Source: an uncultured Alphaproteobacteria bacterium (lineage in GTDB: Bacteria > Pseudomonadota > Alphaproteobacteria > RF32 > CAG-239). Taken from it: DNA of 63,105 nucleotides. A model generated the notes under the pieces. The model saw nothing but the letters and a program-made list of their open reading frames with translations. It did not search any database and was not told the origin of the DNA. The stretch spans positions 1 through 63,105 of the forward strand of contig CALXTS010000007.1 of NCBI GenBank assembly GCA_944391465.1. The letters run 5' to 3'. This document shows, piece by piece, positions 37,064 through 46,336 of this stretch. The translations under genes and the position numbers were made by a program. The first letter of the stretch is position 1; every line of letters starts with the position of its first letter.

Positions 37064-37605
37064 GATGGGTCAACATCCTTCAACAACGGTAAAATCTTAT
37101 CTTTTTCCGAAAGGATTGCCTTTTCTTCAGGAATACGCCAGTCAATTCCCAAAGATTTATCGTTAAAATTGATTCCACCTTCTGATGCCTTATTATAAAC
37201 ATTATCACATTTATAGGCAAAAACAGCCGTCTCAGATAAAACAGAGAACCCATGAGCAAAATGACGCGGTATCATCAACTGGCGATTATTTTCCGCAGTC
37301 AGTTCAACGGCCACATGCTTACCAAAAGTCGGTGAACCAACTCTTAAATCAACGGCAACATCTAAAACCGCCCCTTGTAAAACGCGCACCAACTTTGCCT
37401 GAGAAAACTCACCTTTTTGAAAATGCAATCCGCGTATGGTTCCATATACGGATTTAGACTGATTATCTTGAATAAAATTATAATTAAGCCCGGCTTCTGC
37501 AAATTTTTCCTGATTATAACTTTCAAAGAAATACCCCCTGGAATCCTCAAAAATCTGAGGTTCTACGATATAAACATCTTTAATTTCCGTCTCAAAAATC
37601 TTCAT
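37054..37605 (-). CDS. rfbC: dTDP-4-dehydrorhamnose 3,5-epimerase
   Basis: RfbC epimerises C3 and C5 of the keto sugar. The 183-residue cupin protein has the family pattern FEDSRGYFFESYNQEKF, the catalytic-histidine region GTIRGLHFQKG and PRHFAHGFSVLSE. The start at 37605 follows GAGG at 6 bases; the ATG 12 bases upstream overlaps that site. It overlaps rfbA by 14 bases. Confidence 0.94.
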   Translation of the reverse strand: MKIFETEIKDVYIVEPQIFEDSRGYFFESYNQEKFAEAGLNYNFIQDNQSKSVYGTIRGLHFQKGEFSQAKLVRVLQGAVLDVAVDLRVGSPTFGKHVAVELTAENNRQLMIPRHFAHGFSVLSETAVFAYKCDNVYNKASEGGINFNDKSLGIDWRIPEEKAILSEKDKILPLLKDVDPSCI

Positions 37606-38476
37606 GATATTCCTCATATACGCGTTTCAAATAATCTTTATAAGCCACACCGTCTTTTAAAGAATTAATGATTTCAGACAACTGCACATCATTAATAAAA
37701 CCGCGACGATAAGCAATTTCCTCAACACAGGCAATTTTCAACCCCTGCCGCTCTTCAATAATTTCCACAAAATTTGAAGAATCTAATAAAGACTTAGGCG
37801 TACCGGCATCTAACCAAGCATTTCCACGCTTCATTGTAACCACATTCAAACGACCTTCCGCCAAATAAGACTTATTAATATCGGTAATTTCAAGTTCTCC
37901 TCTGGCTGAAGGCTTCAAATTACGAGCTTTTTCAACCACATCGGCTTGATAAAAATACAAACCGACAACAGCATAATTAGAGCGAGGATTTTTAGGTTTT
38001 TCTTCTATAGAAATTGCTTTATGATCTTTATTAAACTCAACCACGCCAAAACGTTCCGGATCAGAGACATGGTAACCAAAGACCACACCTCCCGGATTAT
38101 TTTTAACTTCTTGACGGAACTTATCAAGCTGGTCGCCCATATAAAAAATATTATCCCCCAAAATCAAACAAACCTCATCATTTCCGATAAAATCTGCCCC
38201 CAAAATAAATGCCTCGGCAATACCTTTAGGCGCCATTTGTACTTTATACGAGATATTAAGTCCGAGCCGACTACCGTCACCGAAAAACTTTGCAATATTT
38301 GGCGTATCCTGAGGTGTTGAAATAATTAAAATATCTCTTATGCCAAAAAGCATTAAAGTTGATAGAGGATAATAAATCATCGGCTTATCATAAACCGGAA
38401 GCAACTGTTTACTTGTCGTCTCTGTCAGAGGATAAAGTCTGGAGCCGCTTCCTCCGGCAAGAATAATTCCCTTCAT
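37592..38476 (-). CDS. rfbA: Glucose-1-phosphate thymidylyltransferase
   Basis: RfbA makes dTDP-glucose from dTTP and glucose-1-phosphate. The 294-residue protein has the nucleotide-binding start GIILAGGSGSRLYPLT, then SKQLLPVYDKPMIYYPLS, LILGDNIFY and VVGLYFY. It is the first gene of rfbACDB and has AAAGGA upstream. A 19-base inverted repeat lies 55 bases upstream and may take part in control. Confidence 0.95.
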   Translation of the reverse strand: MKGIILAGGSGSRLYPLTETTSKQLLPVYDKPMIYYPLSTLMLFGIRDILIISTPQDTPNIAKFFGDGSRLGLNISYKVQMAPKGIAEAFILGADFIGNDEVCLILGDNIFYMGDQLDKFRQEVKNNPGGVVFGYHVSDPERFGVVEFNKDHKAISIEEKPKNPRSNYAVVGLYFYQADVVEKARNLKPSARGELEITDINKSYLAEGRLNVVTMKRGNAWLDAGTPKSLLDSSNFVEIIEERQGLKIACVEEIAYRRGFINDVQLSEIINSLKDGVAYKDYLKRVYEEYHEDF

Positions 38477-38530
38477 AACTCAAATCCTTTACACAATTTG
38501 CACTAATATTATTTATACATACCTTATCCC

Positions 38531-38549
38531 TAAACTGTTTTACAGTTTA
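38531..38549. repeat. Perfect inverted repeat upstream of rfbA
   Basis: TAAACTG-TTTTA-CAGTTTA forms a 7-bp stem with a 5-base centre between the autotransporter terminator and the rfbA start. It could be an operator for rfbACDB or a weak second hairpin of the terminator next to it. Confidence 0.5.
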
Positions 38550-38555
38550 AAATAC

Positions 38556-38592
38556 AAAGAGTCCCAAAGTTTTAACATCTTTGGGACTCTTT
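38556..38592 (-). terminator. Intrinsic terminator of the autotransporter gene
   Basis: AAAGAGTCCCAAAG and CTTTGGGACTCTTT form a 14-bp stem with a 9-base loop. The minus strand continues into TTTGTATTTT. It lies 15 bases after the autotransporter stop. Confidence 0.85.
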
Positions 38593-38606
38593 AACAGGGA
38601 AAAGCG

Positions 38607-40478
38607 TTAAAATTTGTATTTATAACTCAGCACGCCGGAATGATCACGATAATTCTGACGGAATTTCCCTTCATATCCGACAGCAACTTCCGAACGCTCA
38701 TTAAACTCTGCAGCAATTCCCAAACCGGCCTCAATACCTAAACGATTCAATGCTCTGCCGTTGATTGTATACATAGAGTTATTACTCAACAGAACTGAAG
38801 TATCAGCACTGTCATTTTCCAAATCATATATTGCGGCAAGGTTTAATTCTGGTTTAATGGAAACATCACTTCCGACAACAATATCCGTAGAAAGTTTAGC
38901 GCCGACAACCGCCGTTAAGACATCAGAAACATCTGATGAAATTTTTTGTCTTAAACTATCTGTATATGCCTCTCTTTCAGAACGCGTATAGCGTATTCCG
39001 GCTTGAGGAACCAAAGTATAACTACCCAACATAAAATCATATCCGGACATTGCTTGCAAACTGATACTGTCAACATCATATTTAGCGGTGTTTCCCCCAA
39101 GCAGATTTTCTTTATATGCTCCAAAACTATAAGCGGCAATTCCGTTTACAAACCAACGAGAAGGCTTATACTCGCCATACACAAACAACGTATGTGTATC
39201 AACATCCGTATCACGCCCCAAACTATCAATTTCCGTATTGGTAAAAGCATAACCTAATCCGAGCTTACTATTCAAATCAAGATACTTTTCCGCACCCATT
39301 GCCAAACCTGAGGACTCAGCATCAAACCCATCTGAACGAGAAAGTTTTGCTTTATTATACAGCCCCTGAGCCCAAACCATTGAACGTTGAAACAATTCAT
39401 CACCAGAGGAAGCACCTTCAGCTCCCGAACAATAAAAGCCGCATCCGCCGGAAAGGCGTGTTTCAACCGCACCAAAAACCTGATTTAAATTTTCATTTGT
39501 TGCAAATTGAACTTTTTGAGCATTTTCGGGAGTCAAACCTTGCAAAGCCTGTTTATACGCCTGAGGATTATTTTGAGCCAAATCATTTAAATAATCCGCC
39601 ACATCTTTTTGAAGACTATCTTGAAAACCTGCATTGTCCGTCCAAGCATCAGCAGCACCCGATAAAGAAGGATTACTGTTACCGACAACATCAGCGGCTG
39701 TTGCAATCTGTGTTATGGTATAATTTCCGGTTCCATCTCCTTCAAAACGATACATCGCATTGCTAAAAGTATTGGTAAACTTGTCAGAAACATTTCCATC
39801 AATTAATTTAAAAGAGAGACCATCTTGCTTTTTAGATGCTTCGTCAAACACATTCTGAGAAATTGTTGCTTTAAGCTCAGCTCCGTTATTTTCTAATGAA
39901 CCTTTTAAAATCAACTTACCATATTCGTCCAAACTGTTAATTTTTAAAGACAGAACCGAACCTTCATCAAAAACGGCATTGTTTTGAACCACACTCGACG
40001 TTCCGATATCCAAAACACTTCCGCTTTCTAAATGAATATTCCCAGAACCTGAAATTCCGCTTCCTATTTTTACGGTTCCCGACTTAATCAAAATATTTCC
40101 GTTATTATAAATATCATTAGAAACGCCCTTAGCCGTATTATTCTCAAAAAAAGCATTTCCTTCAAAAATCAAATCTCCTTTATTGGCAACCGCTCCGCCA
40201 TTTCCGTTCAGATTTTCATTTCCTGCAAAAACAACATTATCCTCTATTTTTACTTCATTTCCGATATTATTAAAAACAACGGTACCGCTTTGTGATGAAG
40301 CGGCATCTAAAACATAATCCTTAAATACACTATCAGATTTAATGAGCAAATTATCATCTTCAGTCGTAAGATAACTTTTATCAATCAAAATTTTCTCAGC
40401 TGCTTGTGATTCAATCGCAAACATTGCTACACTCAGCATCGACGCCACAGAGACGCTGAGCTTTAGTCCGTTATACAT
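38607..40478 (-). CDS. Autotransporter (type V secretion) protein
   Basis: The 623-residue protein has a signal peptide (residues 1-27, ending SQAAE) and a short passenger of beta-helix repeats such as NGGAVANKGDLIFEGNAFF and SGSGNIHLESGSVLDIG. A linker near residues 330-350 contains a cysteine pair (GGCGFYC). The C-terminal ~280 residues form an autotransporter barrel: it begins around SMVWAQGLYNKAKLS and ends GVLSYKYKF with terminal Phe. The passenger is small and its surface role unknown. AAGGAG precedes the start. A perfect palindrome lies 58 bases upstream of the start. Confidence 0.87.
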   Translation of the reverse strand: MYNGLKLSVSVASMLSVAMFAIESQAAEKILIDKSYLTTEDDNLLIKSDSVFKDYVLDAASSQSGTVVFNNIGNEVKIEDNVVFAGNENLNGNGGAVANKGDLIFEGNAFFENNTAKGVSNDIYNNGNILIKSGTVKIGSGISGSGNIHLESGSVLDIGTSSVVQNNAVFDEGSVLSLKINSLDEYGKLILKGSLENNGAELKATISQNVFDEASKKQDGLSFKLIDGNVSDKFTNTFSNAMYRFEGDGTGNYTITQIATAADVVGNSNPSLSGAADAWTDNAGFQDSLQKDVADYLNDLAQNNPQAYKQALQGLTPENAQKVQFATNENLNQVFGAVETRLSGGCGFYCSGAEGASSGDELFQRSMVWAQGLYNKAKLSRSDGFDAESSGLAMGAEKYLDLNSKLGLGYAFTNTEIDSLGRDTDVDTHTLFVYGEYKPSRWFVNGIAAYSFGAYKENLLGGNTAKYDVDSISLQAMSGYDFMLGSYTLVPQAGIRYTRSEREAYTDSLRQKISSDVSDVLTAVVGAKLSTDIVVGSDVSIKPELNLAAIYDLENDSADTSVLLSNNSMYTINGRALNRLGIEAGLGIAAEFNERSEVAVGYEGKFRQNYRDHSGVLSYKYKF

Positions 40479-40761
40479 TTAACTCTCCTTAGAAAAATAA
40501 AATTTTAATCACTAGTAGGTTGTTGTTTTCACATATTGATATAACATATTATATCAAAACAAAGCTAAAGGAGAGCTTTCATTTGTTCAATCAAAAATTA
40601 CCCTGCCAATCGTCAATTTAAGCAAAAAACTATCCAAAAGTTCTATAACAATTTGTTTTTTAATGTTTTACATAACAAATTGTTTTTCCAAAACAACTAA
40701 AATTTCCGCAAAATTATCCACAGAATTGTAATACAATTGTTTAGGTATGTTGACAAAAAAC
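40479..40761. other. Regulatory intergenic region upstream of the autotransporter
   Basis: No gene is seen. Three dyads are present: TTGATATAA-CATA-TTATATCAA (40536-40557); AACAATTTGTT paired with AACAAATTGTT about 16 bases later (around 40646-40685); and AATTGTAATACAATT (about 40724-40738). A single TTATCCACA lies at 40714-40722. The first dyad holds a TATAAT on the minus strand and is the best operator candidate. Confidence 0.5.
40536..40557. promoter_or_regulatory. Perfect palindrome, possible operator of the autotransporter gene
   Basis: TTGATATAA and TTATATCAA flank a 4-base centre, giving a perfect 9-bp dyad 58 bases before the start codon. On the minus strand it contains TATAAT, so a bound repressor could block a -10 box. 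Confidence 0.5.
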
Positions 40762-40900
40762 ATAGATATCCCTCAGTAAACTGGGGTTCTAAATCAGCTA
40801 CAAACCTATGGTTTGACCACACTCGTTGGTGTAGAGCGGTGTTGTTCCAACACCTCGGTATTCAGCACCGAGTAAACTCGGGGATTTCTGTAAGGCATTA
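40762..40900 (+). repeat. Dispersed multi-hairpin repeat, copy 2
   Basis: Second copy of the element at 30919-31058, same orientation, with about a dozen differences. H4 is unchanged. H1 has swapped inner pairs (GGG/CCC becoming CAG/CTG). H3 has one G-C pair replaced by A-T, plus one mismatch. H2 differs only in its loop. It lies between the autotransporter upstream region and the aspS terminator, so unlike copy 1 it does not touch a stop codon. Confidence 0.85.
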
Positions 40901-40902
40901 TT

Positions 40903-40937
40903 AAAAAAAGCGACTAAAAAATTAGCCGCTTTTTTTA
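40903..40937 (-). terminator. Intrinsic terminator of aspS
   Basis: AAAAAAAGCGACTAA and TTAGCCGCTTTTTTT pair with one A/C mismatch around an A-rich loop. It is T-rich on both strands and lies 14 bases after the aspS stop. Confidence 0.8.
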
Positions 40938-40950
40938 ATAAATTATCTGC

Positions 40951-42723
40951 TTACTTTTTGTCTTCACTCTCAACAACTGCAATATGCAATTCATCTAACT
41001 GTTGCTGAGTAACAAAATTCGGAGCCTGCATCATCAAATCTTGAGCTTTTCCGTTCAACGGGAACAAAATCACATCACGAATAATCGGCTCATCAAGCAA
41101 AAGCATAACCAATCGGTCAACACCATATGCAGAACCTGCGTGCGGAGGAGCCCCGAATTTAAAAGCACTAATCATACCGCCGAATTTAGCATCAACAACC
41201 TCATTTCCATATCCGGCAATTTCAAAAGCCTTATACATAATTTCAGGCTGATGATTTCTCACGGCACCCGAAAGCAACTCAACACCGTTACAAACAAAAT
41301 CATACTGATAAGCTAAAATATCCAACGGATTTTTATTCATCAAAGCATCCATACCGCCTTGAGGCATCGAGAATGGATTATGAGAAAATTCCACAGCACC
41401 TGTTTCTTCATTTTCTTCATAGAACGGGAAATCGACAACCCAACACATTTTGAAAGCATTTTCATCAATAAGTTTAAGCTCTTCCCCGACCTTATTGCGC
41501 AAACGTCCGCTAAACTTATCAAATTTCATACCTTTACCAACCATAAAGATAACGGCATCACCATTTTGAGCGCCAAACGTATCTTTCAGCTCCGTAATTT
41601 TTTCCTCACTGAGCATTTTAGCAATACCTTTTAAAGCTCCTTCGGCAAAAGCAATATAGGCGATACCGCCCATTCCTTCCTCTTTAGCATAATCACTGAG
41701 CTTATCAAAGAAAGAACGAGGCTTATCGGCAATACCGGAAACAACCATGGCTTTAACGGTATTTCCTTCTTTAGCCAAATTATCATAGACCCCAAAACCG
41801 GAATTTCCAAAGAAAGAGGTAGCATCTTGTAAAACCAAAGGATTACGCAAATCCGGTTTATCCGAACCATACTTTTTCATCGCTTCACGGAAAGGAATAT
41901 GAACATACGGAGCTTGGTCAACTTTTTTACCATTTGCAAACTCATTAAAAATTGTTCCGAGAGTATGCTCAATAACTTTAAAGACATCTTCCTGAGTAGC
42001 AAAACTCATTTCCATATCCATTTGATAAAATTCCCCCGGACTACGATCAGCACGAGGATCTTCATCACGAAAACACGGAGCAATTTGAAAATATTTATCA
42101 AACCCGGAAACCATCAACAATTGCTTAAATTGCTGCGGAGCCTGAGGCAAAGCATAGAACTTCCCCGGATTAATACGAGAAGGCACCAAAAAGTCACGAG
42201 CGCCTTCCGGAGATGATGCGGTTAATATCGGTGTTTGATATTCTGTAAAGCCTTGTTCACGCATCAACTCCCGAGAACGTTGAATAACGGCCGAGCGCAA
42301 CAAAATATTTTTATGAATACGATCTTTACGCAAATCCAAAAAACGATATTTCAGACGAATTTCTTCCGGAGCATCATCTTCAATAGCCACCTGAAAAGGC
42401 AAAACATCTGCTTCCGAATGCACTTCAAGAGATTTTACCTTAATCTCAATATCACCGGTCGGAATATTTTTATTAACACTCTCGCGAGCAACGACTTCGC
42501 CCTCAAAAGCAATAACCGATTCTGGACGTAAAGCCTCAACTCTGGCAAATAAATCAGAACTACTATCAACCACACACTGAGTAATCCCGTAATGATCTCG
42601 CAAATCTACAAAACACAAATTACCGAAATTACGTTTACGATGTATCCATCCGGCTAATTTAACATTTTTTCCGATATCGCCGGCTCTTAATTCACCACAA
42701 GTGTGTGTACGATAACAATTCAT
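40951..42723 (-). CDS. aspS: Aspartyl-tRNA synthetase (bacterial type)
   Basis: AspRS charges tRNA-Asp, and in bacteria lacking AsnRS also tRNA-Asn. The 590-residue class II enzyme has an N-terminal OB fold ([19 protein letters not shown]) and class II motif 2 ([19 protein letters not shown]). The bacterial GAD insertion lies at about residues 290-410, and motif 3 is [13 protein letters not shown] near the C-terminus. Whether it is discriminating cannot be told from the window. The start follows GAGG. Confidence 0.96.
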   Translation of the reverse strand: MNCYRTHTCGELRAGDIGKNVKLAGWIHRKRNFGNLCFVDLRDHYGITQCVVDSSSDLFARVEALRPESVIAFEGEVVARESVNKNIPTGDIEIKVKSLEVHSEADVLPFQVAIEDDAPEEIRLKYRFLDLRKDRIHKNILLRSAVIQRSRELMREQGFTEYQTPILTASSPEGARDFLVPSRINPGKFYALPQAPQQFKQLLMVSGFDKYFQIAPCFRDEDPRADRSPGEFYQMDMEMSFATQEDVFKVIEHTLGTIFNEFANGKKVDQAPYVHIPFREAMKKYGSDKPDLRNPLVLQDATSFFGNSGFGVYDNLAKEGNTVKAMVVSGIADKPRSFFDKLSDYAKEEGMGGIAYIAFAEGALKGIAKMLSEEKITELKDTFGAQNGDAVIFMVGKGMKFDKFSGRLRNKVGEELKLIDENAFKMCWVVDFPFYEENEETGAVEFSHNPFSMPQGGMDALMNKNPLDILAYQYDFVCNGVELLSGAVRNHQPEIMYKAFEIAGYGNEVVDAKFGGMISAFKFGAPPHAGSAYGVDRLVMLLLDEPIIRDVILFPLNGKAQDLMMQAPNFVTQQQLDELHIAVVESEDKK

Positions 42724-42830
42724 TTGAAACCTCTATAAATGATTAATTAGTAGCTTAATATTCTTAACGCCAAACTTTAAGAAAAGCAACCACATTTCAT
42801 ACCTAAAGAACATTTTCTTTATTACAAACA

Positions 42831-42863
42831 AAAAAAGAGTTGCCTCTCACGAGCCAACTCTTT
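42831..42863 (-). terminator. Intrinsic terminator of the orphan gene at 42884
   Basis: On the minus strand AAAGAGTTG and CAACTCTTT pair around a 12-base loop, followed by T. It makes the upstream gene a single-gene unit. Confidence 0.8.
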
Positions 42864-42883
42864 CCAAACTTCACTGCGAACAA

Positions 42884-43516
42884 TTACAAGTTCGCATAAC
42901 GAACAATCTTAAATTCCGCCTTGCACGCCACTTTATATTCTTTCTCCATATCGGAGATAAGATTACAAACTTCCTCGCGCCACTGCGGAACACCGATTTC
43001 CAACCCGCGATACTTTGGATCACGTTCTGAGTTGAAAGAAACAACATGCATCCAAGTGTTACCTTCATAGATAAACAACTTCAAGAACGTGCTATGTTCA
43101 CGGTATATCTTCTTCAACAACTTATGAAGTTGCTGGAGAAATTCGTCCATACCGCCTTCAGGCTTACTGAAAAGCATTGTGCACGCATCTACCACGTACC
43201 ATGTAAATGCCTCCTTACCGCGCACACTATATTTCGGAGCGTGGTCTTTATCTTCATTGACCACATAGGCCGGATAAATTCCATACTGCTGTGCCATATG
43301 AGCTATTGTATCAACAATCGGCCCTTCTTTTCGTATTGTCTCAATAAAGAAGACCTTGCTTGCCCCATGCGGAGAAAGGACAACGCCTGATAACATGTTT
43401 TTTTCATACTGCTTGGCAACAGCAACCAAGGCATTTTTCACACTCTCACTCATTGAAGCGTCAACAATTGCATAACGCTCAAGATTCATTACCGGAATTC
43501 GATTCAGATGTTCCAT
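42884..43516 (-). CDS. Orphan protein A, function unknown
   Basis: I do not recognise this 210-residue soluble protein; no signal peptide or membrane segment is visible. It is a mixed alpha/beta sequence with a tryptophan-bearing C-terminal half (WMHVVSFNSERDPKYRGLE). The start lacks a Shine-Dalgarno: the 20 bases before ATG are almost only A and T, ending TTATTATG. A -35-like GTGACT and a -10-like TATTTT lie 23-51 bases upstream. With the genes at 43750, 57533, 58236, 59188 and 59977 it makes up a set of single-gene units with the same habits. Confidence 0.65.
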   Translation of the reverse strand: MEHLNRIPVMNLERYAIVDASMSESVKNALVAVAKQYEKNMLSGVVLSPHGASKVFFIETIRKEGPIVDTIAHMAQQYGIYPAYVVNEDKDHAPKYSVRGKEAFTWYVVDACTMLFSKPEGGMDEFLQQLHKLLKKIYREHSTFLKLFIYEGNTWMHVVSFNSERDPKYRGLEIGVPQWREEVCNLISDMEKEYKVACKAEFKIVRYANL

Positions 43517-43538
43517 AATAAAAATAATAAAAAATTAA

Positions 43539-43567
43539 AAAATATGATTGGTTTTCTCAAAAGTCAC
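43539..43567 (-). promoter_or_regulatory. Promoter-like pair of orphan gene A
   Basis: On the minus strand GTGACT (43567-43562), a 17-base spacer and TATTTT (43544-43539). The -35 region TGACTTTTG recurs in similar form before several other orphan genes of the window. Confidence 0.4.
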
Positions 43568-43691
43568 AGAGAGGAACCACCTCAAAGCAACTATATATCT
43601 TTATTACATAAATATATCTAAGTTGTAATATTATGAGCAAAGCTATAGACTCATTTTTCCATAAAAGCAAGGAAAAAAAACATTATTATAC

Positions 43692-43729
43692 AAAAAAAGC
43701 GTTGGAAAAGACAAAATTTCCAACGCTTT
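43692..43729 (-). terminator. Intrinsic terminator of the orphan gene at 43750
   Basis: AAAGCGTTGGAAA and TTTCCAACGCTTT form a 13-bp stem with an 8-base loop and a T-run on the minus strand, 20 bases after the gene. Confidence 0.88.
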
Positions 43730-43749
43730 CAAATAGTTAAAACAAAAAA

Positions 43750-44304
43750 TTATTTTTCTCCGGCATAGACATAACAGAACGCCGGTTTGAAATTTTCACC
43801 GCTGCCCTGCAAAAAATCAGAAATTTTTTTCTGCCAAGCATCCGGATTAGACTCCGGATAAGAGCATCCGGAAATTGAAAGCAGATTGTTGTCAAGATCG
43901 GCATCCAGAATCAATTGATTCTTAATACCGGCAGCCCGAAGCATTCCCTGCATATCCCAAGCAAGACCAAGAACACCTGTCACGGCACCGGAAACTTTAC
44001 CCAAAACATCTACCGAGACATATTTAGCCTTGGCAAATCCCTTCGGCATATTGTCCAGAATAACCGGAACCACGACTTTTCTGTTAGCGCAAGCATTTTT
44101 CAACCCCTCGGCAATTTTCAACAAATCCCATGAGGAGGCCTCCACAGTAGCACCATAAACCTCGTCTTTTGAAGAACCGTCAATTTTAACGGCATAGCGC
44201 ACTTCTGCTTGAACAGCATTCAGTTCACAAACTTTTGCGACCATTTCCAGAAATTCTTTATCTGCAAAATGAGCCTTTCTTTCCAAAAAGATTTTTGTTT
44301 TCAT
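43750..44304 (-). CDS. Orphan protein B, function unknown
   Basis: The 184-residue protein shows no signal peptide or long membrane segment, though residues 95-125 are hydrophobic and glycine-rich (VDVLGKVSGAVTGVLGLAWD). I do not recognise a family. The leader before ATG is AT-only (AAATTATTTTTTTATG) with no Shine-Dalgarno. GTGACTTATTG lies about 35 bases upstream on the minus strand and TTGACTTTAG further up. It has its own strong terminator and is divergent from rnd. Confidence 0.65.
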   Translation of the reverse strand: MKTKIFLERKAHFADKEFLEMVAKVCELNAVQAEVRYAVKIDGSSKDEVYGATVEASSWDLLKIAEGLKNACANRKVVVPVILDNMPKGFAKAKYVSVDVLGKVSGAVTGVLGLAWDMQGMLRAAGIKNQLILDADLDNNLLSISGCSYPESNPDAWQKKISDFLQGSGENFKPAFCYVYAGEK

Positions 44305-44467
44305 AAAAAAATAATTTAAATTAAACTTAGAAACAATAAGTCACAGTGAATAATGCGATTCAATCATTTTTTTGTCTAAAGTCAAGTTTTAAATAATCTT
44401 GCATAAAAAAAAACTTAAGTTTATAAACACAATAAAATGTGTCACAAACCAATTACTTAAAAGAAAA

Positions 44468-45628
44468 ATGAAATTAATAGAAAATACAAAAGATTTAGAA
44501 GATTTTTGCCAAGAATTAAAAAAGCACCCTTTTATAACGGTTGATTTAGAATTCTTAAGAGAGAAAACATATTACGCCAAGCTATGCCTGATTCAAGTTG
44601 GCTCTCTTACTGAATGTGCAATTATTGACCCCTTATCTCCAACCTTAAATCTGGATGCTTTTTTTGATATCTTACAAAATCAAAACATTGTTAAAGTTTT
44701 CCATTCAGGAAGACAAGATATTGAAATTTTGTATTTTCTTACCGGAAAGATTCCTACCCCGTTATTTGATACACAAATTGCGGCAATGGTTTGCGGATAC
44801 GGAGAATCCGTCGGATATGAAAGTTTGGTACGCCACATTTTACACATAGAGCTTGATAAGACCAGCCGTTTATCAGATTGGAGTCGTCGCCCTCTGGATA
44901 ATACACAGTTAGAATATGCACTAGCCGATGTAACCCACCTTTTGCATGTTTACGAACACTTACAACAACAGTTGCAAGAGAACGACCGTTCAGAATGGAT
45001 ACAAGAAGAGATGGCTACCTTGTCCAACCCCGATACTTATATCGTCCGGCCTGAAGAAGCCTGGATGCGTATCAGGCATCGCTCGCATAATGCAAGATTC
45101 TTAACATTATTAAGGGAACTTGCGGCGTGGAGAGAAAGACGTTCGCAACGTAAAAACACTCCACGTCAGAGTTTTATAAAGGATGATATGCTCCTTAATA
45201 TAGCAACGGCTTGCCCAAAAAATAAGGAAGAACTTTGCCAAATTCGTAACTTAAAAAAAGAAATCGCAACTGGCAAACTCGGAGATGAAATACTTGAAGT
45301 TATAGAACACTTCTCGTCAATTCCCAAAAAAGAATATGTAATTCCCCCCAAAGAAAAGGCTCTTCCATCTGCTGACGGAGCCCTTTTTGAGCTCCTAAAA
45401 TTGTTATTGCGCCTAAAAAGCCTACAGGAAGGCGTCGTCGCCAGACTAATTGCCGATGATGAAGAACTCCGCAGTTTCAGTGCCGAAAACGACGAAGGAC
45501 TACCAATGTTGAGCGGTTGGCGCAAAGAAATTTTCGGAAATGATGCTCTTGCTTTAAGAGAAGGAAATCTTACAATTTCATACGATTCGGTAAAGCATCG
45601 CATAAAACTCGGAAACCAGAAAAATTAA
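44468..45628 (+). CDS. rnd: Ribonuclease D
   Basis: RNase D trims the 3' ends of tRNA and other stable RNAs. The 386-residue protein has the DEDD exonuclease domain: TVDLEFLREKTYYAKLCLIQ with the first Asp/Glu pair, VFHSGRQDIE, and the final YALADVTHLLHVY. HRDC-type helices follow (about residues 205-380). I start it at ATG 44468, where the family homology begins; an in-frame TTG at 44399 would add 23 lysine-rich residues. Its stop overlaps the stop of the convergent ArsR-type gene by 4 bases. Confidence 0.92.
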   Translation: MKLIENTKDLEDFCQELKKHPFITVDLEFLREKTYYAKLCLIQVGSLTECAIIDPLSPTLNLDAFFDILQNQNIVKVFHSGRQDIEILYFLTGKIPTPLFDTQIAAMVCGYGESVGYESLVRHILHIELDKTSRLSDWSRRPLDNTQLEYALADVTHLLHVYEHLQQQLQENDRSEWIQEEMATLSNPDTYIVRPEEAWMRIRHRSHNARFLTLLRELAAWRERRSQRKNTPRQSFIKDDMLLNIATACPKNKEELCQIRNLKKEIATGKLGDEILEVIEHFSSIPKKEYVIPPKEKALPSADGALFELLKLLLRLKSLQEGVVARLIADDEELRSFSAENDEGLPMLSGWRKEIFGNDALALREGNLTISYDSVKHRIKLGNQKN

Positions 45629-45912
45629 TAATATTTTTCAAATATTTTTTTGAGCAATTCTAATATCTTAACCGCTTTATCACTCTTAAGAGAATAATAT
45701 ATCGTCTGAGCGTTTCGCCGAGTCTGCACCAAATTTTCACTGCGCAATACCGCCAAATGTTGAGAAAGTGCGGATTGACTCAGTCCGATAATTTTTTCAA
45801 GCTCCCCGACATTCAACTCTTTATCATAAAGTTGAAACAATATTTCCAAACGTTTTTCATTCCCCATCGCCTTAAGCAACCTAACCCCGTTTTCTATTGC
45901 AAAATCACGCAT
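45625..45912 (-). CDS. ArsR-family winged-helix repressor
   Basis: The 95-residue protein is a small winged helix-turn-helix of the ArsR/SmtB family: MGNEKRLEILFQLYDKELNV, recognition helix SQSALSQHLAVLRS, and wing VQTRRNAQTIYYSL. It has no cysteine at all, so neither thiol-based metal sensing nor BigR-type sulfur sensing is possible; the signal is unknown. The start is ATG 45912, with GGAGG about 5 bases upstream; GTG 45930 lies before that site. No obvious target is adjacent. Confidence 0.88.
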   Translation of the reverse strand: MRDFAIENGVRLLKAMGNEKRLEILFQLYDKELNVGELEKIIGLSQSALSQHLAVLRSENLVQTRRNAQTIYYSLKSDKAVKILELLKKIFEKYY

Positions 45913-46089
45913 AATATCCTCCCAAACCACAATTCATAACTTTAATTTAGCATCTAATCTGACTAATAAAAGCATATCCTAACCCAATTATCAGGTTTAG
46001 AAGCGTTTTTATCTTGATAAATTTTAAGCAGCTTGTTGATATTAAAAACATAATATAATAAGATGAGCGAAAAATAAAAGGAGACGCTA

Positions 46090-46335
46090 ATGAACGCTGA
46101 AGAAATAAAAGAATTGAGTTTTGAAGAAGCCTTAACTCAATTGGAAAATATTGTGCGCGAACTTGAAAGTGGCCGTATCAAACTTGACGACGCTGTCAAC
46201 GCTTATGAAAAAGCCGTTGCCTTAAAACAACTTTGCGAAAATAAATTAAAAGCAGCACAACTCAAAATCGAAAAAATTGAAATTGCTCCTGACGGAACCA
46301 TCAACACTACAGATTTTCCGATTCCCGAGGCTTAA
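46090..46335 (+). CDS. xseB: Exodeoxyribonuclease VII small subunit
   Basis: XseB is the small subunit of the exonuclease that degrades single-stranded DNA. The 81-residue helical protein has the family pattern SFEEALTQLENIVRELESG and LDDAVNAYEKAVALKQLCENKL. AAGGAGA precedes the start. It is followed after 1 base by ispA, as in many proteobacteria. Confidence 0.95.
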   Translation: MNAEEIKELSFEEALTQLENIVRELESGRIKLDDAVNAYEKAVALKQLCENKLKAAQLKIEKIEIAPDGTINTTDFPIPEA

Positions 46336-46336
46336 T

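Noticed and set aside
40714-40722. TTATCCACA, a perfect DnaA box
   Set aside because: Only one box was noted, with no cluster and no origin-linked genes nearby; a single 9-mer is not evidence for an origin.
43634-43741. Small plus-strand frame of about 35 codons between the orphan genes A and B
   Set aside because: It runs through the terminator of gene B, lacks a ribosome site and is low-complexity lysine-rich.
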